A DNA stretch of 49,323 bases from NCBI RefSeq assembly GCF_003206065.1, contig NZ_PZJQ01000007.1, forward strand, positions 138,142 to 187,464. Direction: 5' to 3'. Below the pieces are notes generated by a model that did no database searches, was not told the DNA's origin, and worked only from the letters and a program-made list of their open reading frames with translations. Origin of the DNA: Salinicola halimionae. Lineage in GTDB: Bacteria > Pseudomonadota > Gammaproteobacteria > Pseudomonadales > Halomonadaceae. This document shows positions 1-8,136 of this stretch, in pieces. A program made the position numbers and the translations under genes. Within the stretch, counting starts at the first letter, position 1. Each line of letters starts with the position of its first letter.

Positions 1-89
1 GCGCGGGCCTTGTTTTTATCGCCATGCCGACGTCGGCGGACTATGCCAATGATCGGCGGCGCTCGCATCGAGGGCTTGGATCTTGAACC

Positions 90-695
90 TTAGAGCGCCA
101 TTTTCGCGGCGATCTCGGCGACGTGCTTGCCCTGGAAGCGAGCAATCGTCAATTCGTTCTCACTCGGGGTACGACTACCATCGGCATTGGCCAGCGTCGT
201 CGCGCCGTAAGGTGTACCACCGGTAATCTCGTTCATGTTGGAGAGTTCAGGGCAACTATAGGGCACGCCGACGATCACCATGCCGTGATGCATCAAGGTG
301 GTATGAATCGAGGTCAGCGTAGTTTCCTGACCACCGTGCTGGGTTGCCGTCGAGGCAAACGCGCTGCCTATCTTGCCGATCAATTTGCCCTGCGCCCAAG
401 GACCACCCGTCAAGTCCCAGAAATTGCGCATCTGAGAGGTCATGTTGCCGAAACGGGTCGGGGTGCCGACGATGATGGCATCGTATTCCGCCAATACGTC
501 GGGGCCTTCGATCAGCGCCGCCTCCTGATCGATTTTGTAGCCGGATTTCACCGCCACCTCTTCCGGTACCAATTCTGGCACGCGGCGGATGTCGACCTGG
601 GTGCCGCCGACGCTCTCTGCGCCTTCCGCAACCGCCTTGGCCATGGTCTCGATGTGGCCATAGCTCGAGTAATACAACACCAGTACTTTGCTCAT
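90..695 (-). CDS. wrbA: NAD(P)H:quinone oxidoreductase, WrbA type (flavodoxin-like)
   Basis: A 201-residue flavodoxin-fold protein, the usual WrbA length. It starts [14 protein letters not shown], whose SSYGH segment (about residues 10-14) is the FMN phosphate-binding loop. GTPTRFGNM (77-85) and [10 protein letters not shown] (115-124) are the other flavin-contact loops typical of WrbA. By family, WrbA is a soluble tetramer that reduces quinones by two electrons using NAD(P)H and protects against redox cycling. An AGGAGAG ribosome site lies just upstream of the ATG. It appears monocistronic, transcribed toward the window edge, and has no evident link to the sugar-acid genes. Assignment to the family is secure. 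Confidence 0.96.
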   Translation of the reverse strand: MSKVLVLYYSSYGHIETMAKAVAEGAESVGGTQVDIRRVPELVPEEVAVKSGYKIDQEAALIEGPDVLAEYDAIIVGTPTRFGNMTSQMRNFWDLTGGPWAQGKLIGKIGSAFASTATQHGGQETTLTSIHTTLMHHGMVIVGVPYSCPELSNMNEITGGTPYGATTLANADGSRTPSENELTIARFQGKHVAEIAAKMAL

Positions 696-963
696 GACAG
701 CTCTCCTGGAGAGATGGGGTTTTACGACGAACCGCCTCTCAGGCTAGCCTGCGCGATGTTACGACGCCATGGGTTAAGCTCGGACTCGATCCTGGCTTTT
801 TTCCGCGTAAAGCATCGAAAGGATCGAACGCTTTCCGATCATGAGAACACCACCCGACCCGGCTCACCCGTTGGTTCAGGCGTTTGTGGGCGGGGAGGAT
901 TAGCCGCTATTCTGTCGGCACACCCACCGAAAAGTGGTCCACGTTGATGGATCGGAGCCAGTG

Positions 964-2124
964 ATGACGACTTCCCGCGACCTGCTGTCCAGCCTTATAG
1001 GCTTCGATACGGTATCCCGCCACTCGAACCTCGAGCTGATCGACTTCGTCGAACGCTATCTGGCGTCCCACGGCATAACGTCGCAACGCATCAGCAACGC
1101 CGATGGCAGCAAATCGAATCTGTTGGCTCGGATTGGGCCGGCGGTCAAAGGCGGCGTGGTGCTCTCCGGTCATACCGACGTGGTGCCGGTGGACGGCCAG
1201 CCCTGGAGCAGTGACCCGTTCACGCTGACGGACAAGCAGGACGGCCGGCTGTACGGTCGTGGCAGCTGCGACATGAAGGGGTTTCTGGCCTGTGCGCTGG
1301 CGCAGGTCCCCGCTTGGCAGGCTCTCGAGCTCAAGCGTCCGGTCTACCTTGCCTTTTCCTATGATGAAGAGATTGGCTGCCTCGGCGCGCCTTCGATGAT
1401 CGAACGCCTGATGGAGGAAGAGCCGCTGCCCGGCGCGGTCATCATCGGCGAGCCCACCTCCATGCAACCGGTGGTGGCGCAGAAAGGGATCACCACCATG
1501 CGGACGACGGTGACCGGCAAGGAGTCGCATTCGAGCCAGATCAACCAGGGTGTATCGGCGATTCACGTCGCTGCCAGGCTGGTGACCCAGATCGAGGCGA
1601 TCATGCAGGAACTGGTCGACGAGGGTGCATTGGAATCCGTCTTCAACGTCCAGCATTCGAGCCTGCACGTGGGTCTGATCGAAGGCGGCACCGCGATCAA
1701 TATCATGGCGCGCCACTGCCAGTTCGACTGGGAGATTCGTCACCTGCCCAGCGACGGCTTCGACGTCGTCTTCGCACGTTTCGAGCGCTACGCCAAGGCG
1801 CTCGAAGCCGAACTCCAACAGCGCGCGCCGGAGATCCGCATCGTCACCGAGCAGATGGTCGACACCGTGCCGGCGCTGGCCGATCGTGACAATGCGCCAG
1901 CCGTCGAACTGTGTCGTGAATGTCTCGACGATCCGACCCTCGAGACCGGCGGCGTTGCGTACGCCACCGAAGGGGGTCAGTTCCAGCGCGTCGGCCTGCC
2001 GACCCTCGTCTGTGGCCCGGGCAGTATCGAACAGGCGCATCAGCCGGACGAGTACATCGAGATCAGCCAGCTCGAAGCCGGGGACCGGTTCATGCAAAGA
2101 CTGGGCGAACGAATGGCGCAGTAA
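964..2124 (+). CDS. argE: Acetylornithine deacetylase, M20 family (ArgE type)
   Basis: A 386-residue M20 zinc hydrolase. SGHTDVVP (68-75) supplies the first metal His70 and Asp72, SCDMKG (101-106) the bridging Asp103, and DEE (134-136) the catalytic glutamate. The length and the GHTDVVPVDGQPW segment match ArgE, which hydrolyses N-acetyl-L-ornithine to ornithine and acetate in arginine synthesis. Related M20 amidases cannot be excluded. The reading frame is open from 934, but the ATG at 964 is preferred because GGAG (954-957) sits six bases before it. The next gene follows after 46 bases on the same strand and may be cotranscribed. Confidence 0.88.
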   Translation: MTTSRDLLSSLIGFDTVSRHSNLELIDFVERYLASHGITSQRISNADGSKSNLLARIGPAVKGGVVLSGHTDVVPVDGQPWSSDPFTLTDKQDGRLYGRGSCDMKGFLACALAQVPAWQALELKRPVYLAFSYDEEIGCLGAPSMIERLMEEEPLPGAVIIGEPTSMQPVVAQKGITTMRTTVTGKESHSSQINQGVSAIHVAARLVTQIEAIMQELVDEGALESVFNVQHSSLHVGLIEGGTAINIMARHCQFDWEIRHLPSDGFDVVFARFERYAKALEAELQQRAPEIRIVTEQMVDTVPALADRDNAPAVELCRECLDDPTLETGGVAYATEGGQFQRVGLPTLVCGPGSIEQAHQPDEYIEISQLEAGDRFMQRLGERMAQ

Positions 2125-2170
2125 GCGTCTCCCTCGCGTCTTCTTTCTCGATCAACGGAAATCGCGATTC

Positions 2171-2563
2171 ATGCACACCCCGGCTCTCGCTCTTCGCCGC
2201 ACCGCACTGGTAGCCGTCTACGGCACCCTGAAGCGCGGGCTGCGCAATCACCACTGGCTCGATGGCGCCGAATTCGTCGGTAGCGATATCCTTACGACGG
2301 TGACCCTCTACGATATTGGCCCCTATCCTGGCGCCAAGGCCGAGCCCTCCCGAGGCGTGGAGGTCGAGGTCTTCCGCGTCGGCGTGAGTTGTCTGAAAGG
2401 CCTGGATCGGCTGGAAGACTATCGCGTGCGACGACCGAAATCCGGCGACTATGATCGCACCGTTCACGACACCGCGTTCGGCCCCGCATGGTTGTATCTT
2501 TACAACCGCGACGTCACGGGCTGTCCGGTGATTCGCCAGGGCGGCTGGCCGATAGTCGCCTGA
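2171..2563 (+). CDS. Gamma-glutamylcyclotransferase-like (AIG2/GGACT fold) protein
   Basis: A 130-residue protein with the diagnostic VYGTLKRG substrate-binding motif (16-23) and LDRLEDY (79-84), whose Glu82 is at the position of the catalytic acid. The fold cyclises or rearranges gamma-glutamyl groups and releases 5-oxoproline in characterised members; the bacterial substrate is unknown. The frame is open further upstream, but the ATG at 2171 gives the normal family length and avoids overlap with the preceding argE-like gene. The ribosome site is weak, so translation may be coupled to the upstream gene. It converges on the FadR-type regulator that follows. Confidence 0.85.
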   Translation: MHTPALALRRTALVAVYGTLKRGLRNHHWLDGAEFVGSDILTTVTLYDIGPYPGAKAEPSRGVEVEVFRVGVSCLKGLDRLEDYRVRRPKSGDYDRTVHDTAFGPAWLYLYNRDVTGCPVIRQGGWPIVA

Positions 2564-2608
2564 ACGACAGGATCGGGAACGAGCGCCGCCAGACCTTCGC
2601 CAAGCCGA

Positions 2609-3364
2609 TCAAGCGTCGAAAAATACTTTCAGCACATGATCCATGTGCACTTCCATCGCTTTTCTTGCCGCGTCGGGATCGCGATTCTCGATGGCCGTCA
2701 GAATGCATTCGTGGTCGTGCTGTGATTGCCGCGGCATGTCGGTTTCCATGAACAGCTCCTGAAGGCGGCGAAACATCTTGCCGTACTGATGACCCAGCAG
2801 ATGCTTGAGAGTCATCGCATAGGCGGCGTTTCCCGACGCCTCGGCGATGCGAATATGCAGTAGCCGGTCACCGGCCTGATTGCGACCGCCGTGGCGATTA
2901 TCCTCGACGTTGCGCGCATAGGCGGCGCGCATCGCGACGAGATCGTCGTCGCTGGCATTGATCGCGGCCAGCGCCGCAGTCTCGGGCTCCAGATAGCGTC
3001 TCGCCTGCAGCAGCGAGAACGGCGGGATTTCCTGATCCAGATCCAGCTCGATCTCGCTGGCGAACTCCGGGTCCAGCGCCCACCCCTCCAGGCGCCGTGC
3101 CGCACTCATCACTGACGACTCGACCTCGCCCGAACGCTCCAGCACCAGCACACCATGGCCGACGCGAACCTCGACCTGCCCCACTACCTCCAGCGCGATC
3201 AGCGCCTCGCGCACCGATGCCCGGCTGACGCCAAGCTGCTGGGCCAGATCGCGCTCCGGCGGTAGCAGGCTGCCGGGCGGGAACTCACCCTGTTGAATCA
3301 ATACCAATAGCTGATCGGCAATCTGTCGATAGAGCCGCTGCGCGCGAATAGTCTGGATCGGCAT
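2609..3364 (-). CDS. GntR-family regulator, FadR/FCD subfamily (UxuR/ExuR-like)
   Basis: A 251-residue repressor. The N-terminal winged helix (about 10-75) carries PPERDLAQQLGVSRASVREAL, and the C-terminal all-helical FCD ligand domain has the Asp/His metal-site pattern (HIRIAEASGN, QHDHECI, MEVHMDH). Start chosen at 3364: GGGAG lies eight bases upstream, and the alternative ATG at 3385 would add only seven residues. It is divergent from the sugar-acid operon that begins at 3602 and probably controls it, since a matching pair of operator-like sequences (3500-3514 and 5367-5381) lies before two genes of that cluster. The ligand is unknown; a hexuronate, aldonate or keto-deoxy acid is likely. 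Confidence 0.9.
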   Translation of the reverse strand: MPIQTIRAQRLYRQIADQLLVLIQQGEFPPGSLLPPERDLAQQLGVSRASVREALIALEVVGQVEVRVGHGVLVLERSGEVESSVMSAARRLEGWALDPEFASEIELDLDQEIPPFSLLQARRYLEPETAALAAINASDDDLVAMRAAYARNVEDNRHGGRNQAGDRLLHIRIAEASGNAAYAMTLKHLLGHQYGKMFRRLQELFMETDMPRQSQHDHECILTAIENRDPDAARKAMEVHMDHVLKVFFDA

Positions 3365-3499
3365 CCATCGATCTCCCGGTTTCATGAGCAGGACGAGTTA
3401 GACATTGGTCGCAAATTCGAACGTTTTCACCGGCCTGGCCGGGACTATTAGACGTTTGGCGATTTGCGGGCCGTTTCCACAAAGGATAATACTTGGATC

Positions 3500-3514
3500 A
3501 AAGGTCAGGCCTTT
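3500..3514. promoter_or_regulatory. Operator-like site, copy 1
   Basis: AAAGGTCAGGCCTTT is a 15-bp inverted repeat (AAAGG, five-base spacer, CCTTT) in the divergent promoter region between the FadR-type regulator and the SDR gene. Its 9-bp core GGTCAGGCC recurs at 5367-5381 on the opposite strand, again inside symmetric arms and again before a gene of the cluster. GntR/FadR regulators bind short repeats of this general TGGT-N3-ACCA shape, so the neighbouring repressor is the obvious candidate. This is inference from sequence only. Confidence 0.5.
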
Positions 3515-3601
3515 AGACATTAGAACCAAACCTGTGCTGAGAAGCAAAAAGCCCAGAAGCAGAAAAGTGCAGATCAAAACCGCTTTCAGGAGCCATCGGT
3601 C

Positions 3602-4342
3602 ATGCGACTCGCCAACAAAACCGCTTTGATCACCGCCGCCGGTCAGGGCATCGGCCGTGCCACCGTCGAGCGATTCCTGGCCGAGGGGGCTCGAGTCATT
3701 GCCACCGATATCGATGCGGCCAAGCTCGAGGGGCTGGAAAACGCCCAGTGCCACGCCCTCGATGTCACCGATGCCGAGGCCGTGCGCACGCTGATCGAGT
3801 CGCTGCCGCCGCTGGACATCCTGTTCAACTGCGCGGGCACTGTGCCGAGCGGTTCGATCCTCGAGTGCGACGATGACCAATGGGCCTTCGCCCAACGGCT
3901 CAACGTCGACTCGATGTTCTACACCATACGCGCGGCGCTGCCGGCGATGCTGGACAACGGCGGCGGCAGCATCATCAACATGGCGTCGCTCGCTTCCAGC
4001 GCCAAGGGCGTGGTCAATCGCTTCGCCTACGGCACCACCAAGGCGGCCGTGGTCGGGCTGACCAAATCCGTCGCCGCCGACTATATGACTCGCGGCATCC
4101 GCTGCAATGCGATCTGCCCGGGCACGGTCGACTCCCCGTCCCTGCGCGAACGCGTCGCCGAGCAGGCGCGCCAGCAGGGCCGCACGACCGACGAGGTCTT
4201 CGCCGAATTCATTGCCCGCCAACCCATGGGTCGCCTGGGCAAGGTCGAGGAGATCGCCGCGTTGGCGACGCATCTGGCCAGCGACGAAGCGGGATTCATT
4301 ACGGGGACGGTGCAACTCATCGACGGCGGCTGGTCCAATTGA
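3602..4342 (+). CDS. SDR oxidoreductase, probable 2-keto-3-deoxy-L-fuconate dehydrogenase
   Basis: A 246-residue classical SDR. It has the nucleotide loop TAAGQGIG (11-18), NCAG (76-79), the catalytic Ser in MASLASS, and Tyr143/Lys147 in YGTTK. Asp36 after the second strand favours NAD over NADP. The sequence resembles bacterial DHRS6-like enzymes of the non-phosphorylated L-fucose pathway, which oxidise the C4 hydroxyl of 2-keto-3-deoxy-L-fuconate. The following FAH-family hydrolase would cleave the diketo product, which supports this role. CAGGAG lies nine bases before the ATG. A related keto-deoxy acid from L-galactonate or L-rhamnonate is an alternative substrate. Confidence 0.82.
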   Translation: MRLANKTALITAAGQGIGRATVERFLAEGARVIATDIDAAKLEGLENAQCHALDVTDAEAVRTLIESLPPLDILFNCAGTVPSGSILECDDDQWAFAQRLNVDSMFYTIRAALPAMLDNGGGSIINMASLASSAKGVVNRFAYGTTKAAVVGLTKSVAADYMTRGIRCNAICPGTVDSPSLRERVAEQARQQGRTTDEVFAEFIARQPMGRLGKVEEIAALATHLASDEAGFITGTVQLIDGGWSN

Positions 4343-4356
4343 TCTCTTGAGTTCTC

Positions 4357-4426
4357 GTAGCTCCTAGCTCGTAGCTCGTAGCTCGTAGCTCGTAGCTCGT
4401 AGCTCGTAGCTCGTAGCTCGTAGCTC
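4357..4426. repeat. Heptanucleotide tandem repeat, 10 units of GTAGCTC
   Basis: Ten consecutive 7-bp units run from 4357 to 4426. Nine are exactly GTAGCTC and the second reads CTAGCTC. The array lies between the SDR stop codon (4342) and the FAH-hydrolase start (4471), ending 44 bases before that start. The unit length is not a multiple of three, but the array is non-coding, so copy-number change would alter spacing or mRNA leader structure, not a reading frame. Confidence 0.97.
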
Positions 4427-4470
4427 CCAACTAGAGTCTATTCGCTAATGCATACAGAAAAGGAAAACGC

Positions 4471-5313
4471 ATGAAACTGCTACGCCACGGCCCCAAGGGC
4501 CAGGAAAAGCCCGGTATCGTCGATGCCAACGGGATCGTTCGCGATCTGTCCGGCCAGATCGACGACATCGCTGGCGACGTGCTCTCCGATGCGGGTCTGG
4601 CCCAGCTGGCCAAGATCGACATCGACAGTCTTCCTGAAGTGGCTGCAGGCGCGCGCCTCGGCCCCTGCGTCGGTCGTGTCGGTAAGTTCATCTGCATCGG
4701 GCTCAATTATTCCGATCATGCCGCGGAAACCGGCGCCGAAGTGCCCGCCGAGCCGGTGATCTTCAACAAGTGGACCAGCGCCATCTGCGGCCCCAACGAC
4801 GACGTGGAGATCCCCCGCGGCTCCCAGAAGACCGACTGGGAAGTGGAACTCGGCGTGGTCATCGGCAAGGGCGGCCGCTACATCGAAGAAGCCGACGCCA
4901 TGAGCCACGTCGCTGGCTTTTGCGTGGTCAACGATGTTTCCGAGCGCGAGTATCAGCTCGAACGTTCCGGCACCTGGGACAAGGGCAAGGGCTGCGACAC
5001 TTTCGGCCCGCTCGGCCCCTGGCTTGTCACCCGCGACGAGATCGCCGATCCGCAGAATCTGGACATGTGGCTCGAGGTCGACGGCAAGCGCTATCAGAAC
5101 GGCTCGACCCAGACCATGGTGTTCCAGGTCCCGCACCTGGTCGCCTATCTCAGCCGCTTCATGAGCCTGCAGCCAGGCGACGTGATCTCCACCGGCACCC
5201 CGCCGGGCGTCGGTATGGGCCAGAACCCGAAAGTCTTCCTCAAGCCGGGTCAGACCATGCGTCTGGGAATCGAAGGGCTCGGCGAGCAGCAGCAGCGCTG
5301 CGTCGAGAGCTGA
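4471..5313 (+). CDS. FAH-family hydrolase, probable 2,4-diketo-3-deoxy-L-fuconate hydrolase
   Basis: A 280-residue fumarylacetoacetate-hydrolase-fold protein. The metal ligands are Glu124 and Glu126 in DWEVELG and Asp155 in VVNDVSERE; His83 in LNYSDHAAETG is the likely general base. Proteins of this type are often labelled ureidoglycolate lyase, but the partner dehydrogenase immediately upstream points to C-C cleavage of a 2,4-diketo-3-deoxy aldonate. That gives pyruvate plus L-lactate from L-fuconate or L-rhamnonate, or pyruvate plus glycerate from a hexonate. AAGGAA precedes the ATG. The gene is separated from its partner by the heptamer array, so expression of the two may not be strictly coupled. 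Confidence 0.85.
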   Translation: MKLLRHGPKGQEKPGIVDANGIVRDLSGQIDDIAGDVLSDAGLAQLAKIDIDSLPEVAAGARLGPCVGRVGKFICIGLNYSDHAAETGAEVPAEPVIFNKWTSAICGPNDDVEIPRGSQKTDWEVELGVVIGKGGRYIEEADAMSHVAGFCVVNDVSEREYQLERSGTWDKGKGCDTFGPLGPWLVTRDEIADPQNLDMWLEVDGKRYQNGSTQTMVFQVPHLVAYLSRFMSLQPGDVISTGTPPGVGMGQNPKVFLKPGQTMRLGIEGLGEQQQRCVES

Positions 5314-5366
5314 TAGACGGGACGCCACCCGCTGCCGACCGTGTCGGAAGGGGGTGGTAAAACATA

Positions 5367-5381
5367 ATTGGCCTGACCATT
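5367..5381. promoter_or_regulatory. Operator-like site, copy 2
   Basis: ATTGGCCTGACCATT reads AATGG-TCAGG-CCAAT on the minus strand and shares the 9-bp core GGTCAGGCC with the site at 3500-3514. It sits 45 bases before the alcohol dehydrogenase start codon. The arms resemble the AATTGGT-N3-ACCAATT operator of PdhR/UxuR-like FadR-family repressors. It suggests a second promoter, separately repressible, for the 5426-12314 gene block. Confidence 0.5.
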
Positions 5382-5425
5382 GGGCCTATAGTCAATTTGC
5401 GATATCGCCATACTGGAGCGCTTTC

Positions 5426-6481
5426 ATGCAAGTCGTCGTCTGTTCGAAACCGAACGAGATGGCCGTCATCGACCGGCCGGTGCCCGATTGCGCGCCCGGT
5501 GAGGCGCTGGTGGCGATCCGCCGCATCGGTATCTGCGGTACCGACATTCACGCCTTCGGCGGTAATCAGCCCTACTTCGTCTACCCGCGCGTGCTGGGTC
5601 ATGAGCTCAGCGGCGAGGTGGCGGCCACTGCCGAGGATGTCGATCCCGGCCTTGTCGGCCAGTCGGTCTATGTCATTCCCTATCTGCACTGCGGCGAATG
5701 CCGGGCGTGCCGTCAGGGTCGTACCAACTGCTGTCAGAAGTTGGAGGTGATCGGCGTCCATCGCGACGGCGGGATGGCGGAGTGGCTCAACGTGCCGGCT
5801 TCGCATCTGATGCCGGTGCCGGGTCTATCGGCGGAAGCTTTGGCGCTGGTCGAATGTCAGGCCATCGGCGCGCATGCCGTGCGTCGCGGTCAGGTCGAGA
5901 AGGATGAGCTGGTCGTGGTGGTGGGTGCCGGGCCGATCGGTATCGGCGTGCTACAGGTGGCCAAGAGCCGCGGTGCGCGGGTGGCGATGATCGATACCAA
6001 TCGTGATCGGCTGGCGCTTTGCCGCGACGAACTCGGCGCCGATGCCGTCTGGCATGCCGTCGAAGACGATGTGATCGCCGAGATCGAGGCGATCAACGAC
6101 GGCGCCCTGGCCGATGTGGTATTCGATGCCACCGGCAACCCCCAGGCGATGAACCGCGGCTTCGATTTCGCCGGCCACGGCGGCCGCTACGTGCTGGTCA
6201 GCGTGGTCAAGGCCGACATCACTTTCAGCGATCCGGATTTCCACAAGAAGGAGCTGACGCTGCTGGGCAGCCGCAATGCCACGCGGGAAGATTTCGAGAC
6301 CGTCACCCGGCTGATGGCCAGTGGCGACATTCTCACCGAGCCGCTGATCACCCACCGGGGTCGGCTCGAGGATCTGCCAGCGTTGATGCCGCAGTGGTGC
6401 GCGCCCGGCAGCGGCGTGGTCAAGGCGATGGTGACGCTCGAAAGCACAGGACACGCCGACGCGCTGGAGGGCCAGTCATGA
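5426..6481 (+). CDS. Zinc-dependent alcohol dehydrogenase, L-galactonate 5-dehydrogenase-like
   Basis: A 351-residue medium-chain dehydrogenase. Cys37 and His59-Glu60 (GHE) form the catalytic zinc site. Cys89, Cys92, Cys95 and Cys103 form the structural zinc lobe, and GAGPIG (167-172) is the NAD-binding loop. By similarity it belongs with RspB/LgoD-type polyol and aldonate dehydrogenases. The next two genes encode altronate dehydratase and tagaturonate reductase, so oxidation of L-galactonate to D-tagaturonate is the best-fitting reaction. The start at 5426 has TGGAG seven bases upstream; the frame is open from 5354, but that would overlap the operator. The stop overlaps the next start (ATGA). 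Confidence 0.82.
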   Translation: MQVVVCSKPNEMAVIDRPVPDCAPGEALVAIRRIGICGTDIHAFGGNQPYFVYPRVLGHELSGEVAATAEDVDPGLVGQSVYVIPYLHCGECRACRQGRTNCCQKLEVIGVHRDGGMAEWLNVPASHLMPVPGLSAEALALVECQAIGAHAVRRGQVEKDELVVVVGAGPIGIGVLQVAKSRGARVAMIDTNRDRLALCRDELGADAVWHAVEDDVIAEIEAINDGALADVVFDATGNPQAMNRGFDFAGHGGRYVLVSVVKADITFSDPDFHKKELTLLGSRNATREDFETVTRLMASGDILTEPLITHRGRLEDLPALMPQWCAPGSGVVKAMVTLESTGHADALEGQS

Positions 6482-8136
6482 GCGCCACCATCGGCACCGA
6501 CAGCCCGGCTCGCATCACCCTGCGCATCCACCCGCGCGACAACGTGGCGGTGGCGCTGACCGACCTGCCCGCCGGTCGCCAGGTGGTCGTCGACGATCGC
6601 GATATCGCGCTGGCCGACAACGTTCGCCACAAGCACAAGTTCACGCTCAAGGCGCTGTCGCCGGGGGAGATCGTCACCATGTACGGCGTCACCGTCGGCA
6701 AGGCGACACGCGCCATTCCCGTCGGCGGCGTCATCAGCGTCGACAATGTCGCCCACGCCACGGAAAGCGACGACGTCCAGCCCGGCAGCAAGCCCTGGAC
6801 ACCGCCGGACGTGACCCGCTTCCAGGGCACCACGTTCGACGGCTTCCATCGACCCGACGGCAGCGTCGGCACCGCCAATCTCTGGCTGGTGATTCCGCTG
6901 GTGTTCTGCGAAAACCGCAATATCGAGGTGCTGCGTCAGTGCGTCGCCGATGCGCTGGGCGATGACCCTTATCGTGACTACAAGCGCATGGCGCGGCAGA
7001 TGCTGGACGGTCTCGGAGATACTGAGCAGCGCGACGCGAGCGATCCGCTCGCCGCCGCCGCGCCAACACGCTTCCCCAACGTCGACGGCGTACGCTTTCT
7101 GACCCACACCCTGGGCTGCGGCGGCACCGACGACGATGCCGAGGCACTGTGCCAGCTACTGGCCGGCTATATCTGCCACCCCAACGTGGCCGGCGCGACG
7201 GTGCTGAGTCTCGGCTGCCAGAAAGCGCAGATTCAGATGCTCAAGGCGGCGGTGGCCGCGCGCGACCCGCAGCAGCGGCGAACGGTGGACTACTTCGACC
7301 AGCAATCCTCCCCCAGCGAAGAAGCCCTGATCCGCAATGCGCTGCAGTCGATCTTCGACGGTCTGGCGGCCGCCGACCGAATCCCGCGTCAACCGGCACC
7401 GCTGGCCAAGCTGACGCTCGGTGTCGAGTGCGGAGGATCCGACGGTTTCTCCGGCATCTCCGCCAATCCGCTGGTGGGCGGCGTGGTCGATCGCCTGGTC
7501 GCGCTGGGCGGTAGCGGCATTCTCGCCGAGTTCCCGGAGCTCTGCGGAGTCGAGCACGAGCTGGTCGCCCGCTGTACCGACGCAGATGTCGCCGGACGCT
7601 TCCGCGATCTGATGCAGGCCTATCAGCGCCACGCCGCCGCCGTGGGGGCCGATTTCTCCATGAATCCCTCGCCCGGCAACATTCGCGACGGCCTGATCAC
7701 CGACGCGATGAAATCCGCCGGCGCGGCCAAGAAAGGCGGCGATGGCCCGGTGGTCGACGTGCTCGACTACACCGAGCCCCATCGTCGCCCCGGCCTGAGC
7801 CTGCTCTGCACCCCAGGCAACGATGTGGAATCGACCACCGCCCTGGCCGGCTCCGGCGCCAACCTGATCGTCTTCACCACCGGGCTCGGCACGCCCACCG
7901 GCAACCCGGTGACGCCGGTGCTCAAGATCGCCAGCAACAGCGAACTGGCCACCCGTATGCGCGACATCATCGATTTCGATGCCGGTCCCATCGTGCGCGG
8001 CGAGCGCAGCATCGACGAGCTGGCCGAGGAACTGCTGGCGCTGTGCATCGAGGTCGCCTCTGGACGTCATCGGTCACATACCCAGCGGCTCTCCCAGCAC
8101 GACTTCATTCCCTGGAAGCGCGGGGTGTCGTTATGA
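6478..8136 (+). CDS. uxaA: Altronate dehydratase
   Basis: A 552-residue UxaA/GarD-type lyase. The N-terminal SAF domain (about 14-95) is joined to the catalytic galactarate/altronate dehydratase domain. That domain carries TLGCGGTDDD (211-220), SLGCQKAQ and VECGGSDGFSGISANP, whose cysteines and acidic residues bind the catalytic metal. It converts D-altronate to 2-keto-3-deoxy-D-gluconate. It is translationally coupled at both ends, with ATGA overlaps to the dehydrogenase before it and the reductase after it, which strongly implies one pathway. KDG kinase and aldolase are not in the window. Confidence 0.92.
   Translation: MSATIGTDSPARITLRIHPRDNVAVALTDLPAGRQVVVDDRDIALADNVRHKHKFTLKALSPGEIVTMYGVTVGKATRAIPVGGVISVDNVAHATESDDVQPGSKPWTPPDVTRFQGTTFDGFHRPDGSVGTANLWLVIPLVFCENRNIEVLRQCVADALGDDPYRDYKRMARQMLDGLGDTEQRDASDPLAAAAPTRFPNVDGVRFLTHTLGCGGTDDDAEALCQLLAGYICHPNVAGATVLSLGCQKAQIQMLKAAVAARDPQQRRTVDYFDQQSSPSEEALIRNALQSIFDGLAAADRIPRQPAPLAKLTLGVECGGSDGFSGISANPLVGGVVDRLVALGGSGILAEFPELCGVEHELVARCTDADVAGRFRDLMQAYQRHAAAVGADFSMNPSPGNIRDGLITDAMKSAGAAKKGGDGPVVDVLDYTEPHRRPGLSLLCTPGNDVESTTALAGSGANLIVFTTGLGTPTGNPVTPVLKIASNSELATRMRDIIDFDAGPIVRGERSIDELAEELLALCIEVASGRHRSHTQRLSQHDFIPWKRGVSL

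Noticed and set aside
841-903. A 20-codon frame just before the argE-like gene, considered as a leader peptide.
   Set aside because: No ribosome site, no run of arginine codons and no attenuator-like hairpins.
907-2097. A 396-codon minus-strand frame.
   Set aside because: Antisense to the ArgE-type gene, whose metal-site motifs are all present in the plus frame.
4357-4426. The heptamer array as a possible CRISPR.
   Set aside because: Units are 7 bp and directly contiguous, with no spacers and no cas genes nearby.
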